This document shows, in pieces, positions 59,975 through 64,000 of a stretch of DNA of 64,000 nt. The notes below the pieces were generated by a model. The model saw only the letters and a list, made by a program, of their open reading frames with translations. It was not told where the DNA came from and did not search any database. This DNA comes from Streptomyces olivaceoviridis (GTDB lineage: Bacteria > Actinomycetota > Actinomycetes > Streptomycetales > Streptomycetaceae): NCBI RefSeq assembly GCF_014650115.1, contig NZ_BMUI01000007.1, forward strand, positions 186,001-250,000, written 5' to 3'. A program made the position numbers and the translations under genes. The first letter of the stretch is position 1. The number at the start of each line of letters is the position of its first letter.

Positions 59975-61291
59975 CTAGGCCGTCCGCAGGAACCGGTCCA
60001 GGACGCGGACCCCGAAGTGCAGCGCCTCCACGGGCACCCGCTCGTCCACGCCGTGGAACAGCGCCTGGTAGTCGAGGTCCGCGGGCAGCTTCAGCGGGGC
60101 GAAGCCGTAGCCGGTGATGCCGAGCCGGGAGAACTGCTTGGCGTCCGTGCCGCCCGACATGCAGTACGGCACCACGTGCCCGCCCGGCGCGAACTCCTCC
60201 ACCGCGGCCCGCATCCTCGCGAACACCGGCGCGTCCACCGGTGCCTGGAGGGCCACTTCGCGATGCGCGAACTCCCAGTCGACGTCCGGCCCCGTCAGCT
60301 CGTCCAGCGTGGCGGTGAACTCCTCCTCGGCGCCGGGCAGACAGCGCCCGTCCACGTGCGCGACCGCTTCGCCCGGGATGACGTTCAGCTTGTAACCGGC
60401 GTCCAGCATGGTCGGGTTGGCGCTGTTGCGGACGGTCGACTCGACGAGCCTCGCGGCCGGGCCGAGCTTCTCCAGCAGCCGGTCCACGTCGGTGAAGTCG
60501 GGGTCGATGCCGTACAGCGCGGCGAGCTCGGTGAGGGCGGCCCGTACGGTGGGCGTGAGCCGGAGCGGCCACTCGTGCTCGCCGATGCGGGTGACGGCGG
60601 CGGCCAGCCGGGTCACCGCGTTCTCCCTGTTCACCTTGGAGCCGTGCCCGGCCCGGCCCCGCGCGGTGAGCTTCAGCCAGGCGGTGCCCCGCTCCCCCGC
60701 GGCGATCGGGTAGATCTCCCGCCCGGACCCGTCGTGGAAGGTGAAGGCGCCCGACTCGCTGACGCCCTCCGTGCAGCCCTCGAAGAGTTCGGGGTGCCGG
60801 TCGGCGAGGAACCCGGAGCCGTCCTCGGCGCTGGCCTCCTCGTCGGCGGTGAACGCGAGGACGATGTCCCGGCGGGGCCGTACGCCCTGCCGGGCCCAGA
60901 ACCGGACCACGGCCAGGATCATCGCGTCCATGTTCTTCATGTCGACGGCGCCCCGCCCCCACACCACGCCGTCGCGGACCTCGCCGGAGAACGGGTGCAC
61001 GGTCCAGTCGGCGGCCTCGGCCGGCACCACGTCGAGATGCCCGTGCACCAGCAGCGCGTCGGCGGACGGGTCGGTGCCCTCGATCCGGGCGACCACGTTG
61101 GTGCGGCCCGGGGTGCGCTCCAGCAGCAGCGGGTCCAGGCCCGCCCCCGCCAGCCGTGCGGCCGCGTACTCGGCGGCGGGGCGCTCCCGGCAGTCCCCGC
61201 CGCCCCGGTTGGTGGTGTCGATGCGGATCAGGCCGGAGGTGAACTCCACGACCTCGGCCAGGGCCAGTTCATCGGCCTGCTGGTCAGCCAT
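59975..61291 (-). CDS. M20-family metallopeptidase
   Basis: A 438-residue zinc peptidase of family M20. Metal ligands: His in VHGHLDVVP, Asp in GRGAVDMKN, Glu pair in TADEEASAEDGSGF, and the C-terminal His in LFHGVDERVP. The dimerisation domain lies at about 190-330 (GRAGHGSKVNRENAV). Likely a dipeptidase or carboxypeptidase. ATG 61291 overlaps the end of the dppA-like gene by 8 nt. Confidence 0.9.
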   Translation of the reverse strand: MADQQADELALAEVVEFTSGLIRIDTTNRGGGDCRERPAAEYAAARLAGAGLDPLLLERTPGRTNVVARIEGTDPSADALLVHGHLDVVPAEAADWTVHPFSGEVRDGVVWGRGAVDMKNMDAMILAVVRFWARQGVRPRRDIVLAFTADEEASAEDGSGFLADRHPELFEGCTEGVSESGAFTFHDGSGREIYPIAAGERGTAWLKLTARGRAGHGSKVNRENAVTRLAAAVTRIGEHEWPLRLTPTVRAALTELAALYGIDPDFTDVDRLLEKLGPAARLVESTVRNSANPTMLDAGYKLNVIPGEAVAHVDGRCLPGAEEEFTATLDELTGPDVDWEFAHREVALQAPVDAPVFARMRAAVEEFAPGGHVVPYCMSGGTDAKQFSRLGITGYGFAPLKLPADLDYQALFHGVDERVPVEALHFGVRVLDRFLRTA

Positions 61292-62117
61292 ACTGCTCCT
61301 CCACGGCGGCAGAGACGATCGTGGTGACCGCCTTGAACGTCCTGATCCCCTCGTACATCGTGGCGCTGGTGTACGCCACCTTGCGCTCGCCGATCCGCGC
61401 CACGCCGGGCACGACGGTCGCGGCCATCGCGAGATGTTCGGCGTCGAACTCGACGGCGACCGTGAACGGACCGGCGTCCACCGGTTCCTGACGGACCGCC
61501 AGCCGCGCGGCCTCCTTGGCCGCCGCGCGGATGTCGGCCGCGGTCCGGGCCGGGGTCCGGCAGACGGCCGCGTACCGCGACACATGGTCCTTGACGGCGA
61601 CCTTCAGCGCCTCGGGCGCGTAGCCGAGGGCGTCCTCGCAGGCCACGTCGTCGCCGGTGACGAGGACGACGGGGACGCCGTACTCGGCGACGACGCGCGC
61701 GTTGAGCAGACCCTCGCTGGCACGGACGTCGTTCAGCCACACCCCGGTGATCTGGTTGGCCAGGTAGGTGTGGGCGAGGACGCCCTCCATGCCGGCGCCC
61801 GCGTGGTAGCCGACGAACGCGATGCCGTCGACGTCACCGTGCTGGACGCCCTCCACCATGGACAGCGCCTTGTGCCGGCCGGTGAGCATCTCGACCCGCT
61901 CGTCGAGGCGCTCCAGGAGGAGGTTGCGCATGGTCCAGTGGGCCTCGTTGACGAGCACCTGGTCGGCGCCGCCGTCGAAGAAGCCCTCCACGGCGGCGTT
62001 CACGTCCGAGGTGAACATCGACCGGCACCGCTCCCACTGCGGCGTCCCCGGCAGCACGTCGGCGGGCCAGGTGACGCCCGTGGCACCCTCCATGTCGGCA
62101 CTGATGAGGATCTTCAT
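61284..62117 (-). CDS. dppA: M55 D-aminopeptidase (DppA-like)
   Basis: A 277-residue zinc D-aminopeptidase. The B. subtilis DppA residues are kept: Asp8 and Glu10 in SADMEGATG, His60 in NEAHWTMRN, His105 in GYHAGAGM and the catalytic His116 in LAHTY. It removes D-amino acids from the N-terminus of D-peptides such as D-Ala-D-Ala. First gene of a leftward operon with M20, S9 and S66 peptidases, all junctions within -8 to +3 nt. No permease gene is included. ATG 62117. Confidence 0.92.
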   Translation of the reverse strand: MKILISADMEGATGVTWPADVLPGTPQWERCRSMFTSDVNAAVEGFFDGGADQVLVNEAHWTMRNLLLERLDERVEMLTGRHKALSMVEGVQHGDVDGIAFVGYHAGAGMEGVLAHTYLANQITGVWLNDVRASEGLLNARVVAEYGVPVVLVTGDDVACEDALGYAPEALKVAVKDHVSRYAAVCRTPARTAADIRAAAKEAARLAVRQEPVDAGPFTVAVEFDAEHLAMAATVVPGVARIGERKVAYTSATMYEGIRTFKAVTTIVSAAVEEQYG

Positions 62118-62187
62118 GGTCCGTCACGTTACGCGTCGAGCGGCGGACAGGCTACGACCTCGCCCGGGGAAGCGATCTCGGGTCCGG

Positions 62188-62907
62188 TCAGGCTCCGGCG
62201 AGGACGAACCAGCGGGCCGGCAGGTCGATGCGGGTGCCGTCCGCGAGGTGCTCGGTCTGCGGCAGTGTCGTCTCGCCCTCGGCCAGGACGGCGAGACCGG
62301 CCTTGACGAGCAGCTGCGGGATCTCCTCGTCGGGGGCGTCGGCGGGCTTGAGGCCGTGGTGGAAGACGCGCTGGAGCTTGGGCCCCGGGCCGCCCGGCTC
62401 GGCCGCCGCCCGCCGGAGGACGTCACGAGAGCCGGAGGTGAGCTCGACCACGAAGGCGCGGCCTTCGGTGCCGATGAGTTCGGCGACGGCGGCGGCCACC
62501 GCGGGGCGCGCGGCCGGTTCGCTCTGGTGGATGACGGCCCGCATGTAGACATGGCTGTCGCCGAGCCGCTGGTGCAGGGCGCGGACGGCGTCGGTGTCGG
62601 TGAGGTCGAGCTGCTGGAACTCGACGGGGCCGCCGTTCGCGGCGCGGCGGGCGTGCTCGACGGCGGCGTGCGAGAGGTCGACGCCGACGGCGCGGGCGAA
62701 GCGGGTGGCCAGGTAGCGGGTCTGGGTGCCGTTGCCGCAGCCGAGGTCGACGATCGTCCGGCCGGTGTCGGCGTGGGGCAGGAGCAGGTCGCTGTGCGGT
62801 GCGGCGCTCAGGGAGGGGTCGGCGTCCCAGATCGCCTCGCCCCGGCCGTCGGAGGTCTCACGCCAGTAACTCTCCCACGCGTTGCGGTAGTTCTCCGAGA
62901 CGTTCAT
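62188..62907 (-). CDS. Class I SAM-dependent methyltransferase
   Basis: A 239-residue methyltransferase. Motif I IVDLGCGNGTQT near residue 52, VGVDLSHAAVE, and QQLDLTD. The end LPARWFVLAGA and AVIHQSEPAARP are landmarks of a Streptomyces-wide group of unknown substrate. GGGGAGA lies 5-6 bases before ATG 62907. The longer open frame reaching 63411 is antisense to the SpoIIE gene and not protein-like. 70 bp upstream of dppA on the same strand. Confidence 0.85.
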   Translation of the reverse strand: MNVSENYRNAWESYWRETSDGRGEAIWDADPSLSAAPHSDLLLPHADTGRTIVDLGCGNGTQTRYLATRFARAVGVDLSHAAVEHARRAANGGPVEFQQLDLTDTDAVRALHQRLGDSHVYMRAVIHQSEPAARPAVAAAVAELIGTEGRAFVVELTSGSRDVLRRAAAEPGGPGPKLQRVFHHGLKPADAPDEEIPQLLVKAGLAVLAEGETTLPQTEHLADGTRIDLPARWFVLAGA

Positions 62908-63044
62908 GTGATCTCCCCACGGGTCGGTTCCGTGATCGGAATATCGTGGGGACCGGGAGCAGGGCAAGGGTCCGGTGGTCACCTTCACGAGATGTATGGC
63001 CCGTGGTCGCTCCGGGCGGCGCGGTCCTCGCACCGCGTCTGACG

Positions 63045-64000
63045 TCAGTGACCGCTGGTGACGGCCTGCTCGAACCAGACGGTCTTGCGGTGTCCGCTGG
63101 CGCTGGCGCCCCATTCCCGGGCCAGCCGGCTGACCACGCGCAGGCCCCGGCCCGACTCGTCGTGGGGGCCGGCGCTCAGCATGGCGGGCAGGGCGGGTTC
63201 GTCGTCGGTGACCTCGAACAGCAGCGCGTCCGTGCGGACCACCCGCAGTCCGATCCGGTCGCTCTCCGCGTGCCGGACGGCGTTGGTGACGACCTCGCTG
63301 ACCAGGAGCTCGGCCGTCTCCACGGCTTGCGGCAGGCCCCACTCCAGGAGCCGTTCGCGGACCAGGCGGCGGGCCCGGGCCACCTCGCGCGGGTCGGCGT
63401 CGAGCCGCCACTCGGCGACGTGCTCGTCGGGGATGCCGTTGAGGCGGGCCATCAGCAGGGCGACGTCGTCCTTGCGTCCGCCGCGGGTGTTCAGGGCGCG
63501 GATGATCGTGTCGCAGGCGTCGTCCATGGAGGCCGCGGGGTGGGCGGCGGACTCACAGAGCGCGGCGAGGCCCTCGCCGATGTCGGAGCCGCGCACCTCG
63601 ACCAGGCCGTCGGTGCACAGCACCAGCCGGTCGCCGGGCGCGACCTTGACGCGCGTGACCTCGAAGGGAACGCCGCCGACGCCGATCGGGGCGCCGGTGG
63701 GCAGTTCGAGGAGTTCGCTGCGGCCGTCCTCGGCGCGGACCAGCACGGGCGGGATGTGGCCGGCGTTGGCGAGGGTGAGGTCGCCGCGGATCGGGTCGTA
63801 CACGGCGTACAGGCAGGTGGCGAGGTAGGTGTCGCCGAGCCTGCGGGCCAGGTCGTCCAGGTTGCGCAGCAGTTGGGTGGGCGGGGTCTCCATCGCGGCC
63901 ATGGTCTGCACGGCGGTGCGCAACTGGCCGGCCCATCATCGCGGCGGAGTTGAGGCCGTGGCCCATGACGTCGCCGACCACGAGGGCGGTGCGGGAGCCG
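63045..64000 (-). pseudogene. SpoIIE phosphatase / HATPase_c_2 gene with 4-bp frameshift, 5' partial
   Basis: A regulator of the PP2C-SpoIIE type fused to a C-terminal RsbW-like ATPase, the combination used in Streptomyces anti-sigma circuits. At the window edge one frame reads VVGDVMGHGLNSAAMMG (metal-binding GDVMGHG); the rest, RTAVQTMAAMETPP through KVAPGDRLVLCTDGLVE and the ATPase (SEVVTNAVRHAES, GRGLRVVSRLA), is in another frame down to 63045. At 63926-63933 the sequence is GGCCGGCC where GGCC gives a continuous frame, so a 4-bp tandem duplication breaks the gene. The gene starts outside the window. True mutation or assembly error cannot be told apart here. Confidence 0.78.

Noticed and set aside
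58121..61327. A 1068-codon plus-strand frame over the peptidase operon
   Set aside because: Antisense shadow of S9 and M20 genes that carry complete catalytic motifs.

Overview
The window is high-GC DNA (most third codon positions are G or C, many GTG starts) from a Streptomyces-type actinomycete. Supporting signs are a CebR-type cellulase operator, one leucine TTA codon (the bldA codon) in a secreted cellulase, and a gas-vesicle cluster in the Streptomyces order gvpO-A-F-G-Y-Z-J-L-S-K. I found no tRNA, rRNA, insertion sequence or CRISPR array.

Layout. Positions 1-10.6 kb hold the 3' end of a sialidase, an SBF transporter divergent from a LysR regulator, a fatty-acyl-CoA ligase, an aldo/keto reductase, a secreted GH75 chitosanase behind a palindromic operator, an SDR, a His-tailed methyltransferase and a frameshifted phytanoyl-CoA dioxygenase. 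Positions 10.6-17.1 kb are a cellulase locus: GH5 and GH6 leftward and GH48 rightward, all with CBM2 modules, sharing a 261-bp intergenic region with a perfect 14-bp CebR-type box and a degenerate one. Positions 17.2-25 kb look eroded: a GH74 remnant, a cyclic-nucleotide-binding regulator remnant, a GAF histidine kinase / STAS / NarL-type response regulator set resembling the DevS-DevR (OsdK-OsdR) dormancy system with three DevR-like boxes, and a narJ chaperone without narGHI.

Positions 25-33.6 kb carry an OsmC protein, a membrane phosphodiesterase, a resolvase-like protein, MBL-DedA and PLP-fold-MBL pairs, and a Gly/Asp-rich surface protein. Positions 34-39 kb form a stress block: poxB-like enzyme, DUF2795 / membrane protein / PfpI operon, DUF6158 and a baeRF-type protein. 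Two of its units have promoters of the same GTGT-N15-GGGTAC sigma-B form. Positions 39-44.5 kb carry ABC-F, a histidine phosphatase, a PAP2-diacylglycerol kinase fusion, a methyltransferase and a 56-residue hydrophobic protein.

Positions 44.5-52.7 kb are one leftward train, tkt-ligD-gvpOAFGYZJLSK, with most junctions overlapping by 4 nt. Then come a type II NADH dehydrogenase with a C-terminal nonapeptide repeat, an F420-type oxidoreductase, a holin-like membrane protein, VOC and GNAT proteins, and a tight four-peptidase operon (dppA-type M55, M20, S9, S66 LD-carboxypeptidase) suited to breakdown of D-amino-acid peptides. The window closes with a methyltransferase and a SpoIIE phosphatase/ATPase gene broken by a 4-bp duplication.
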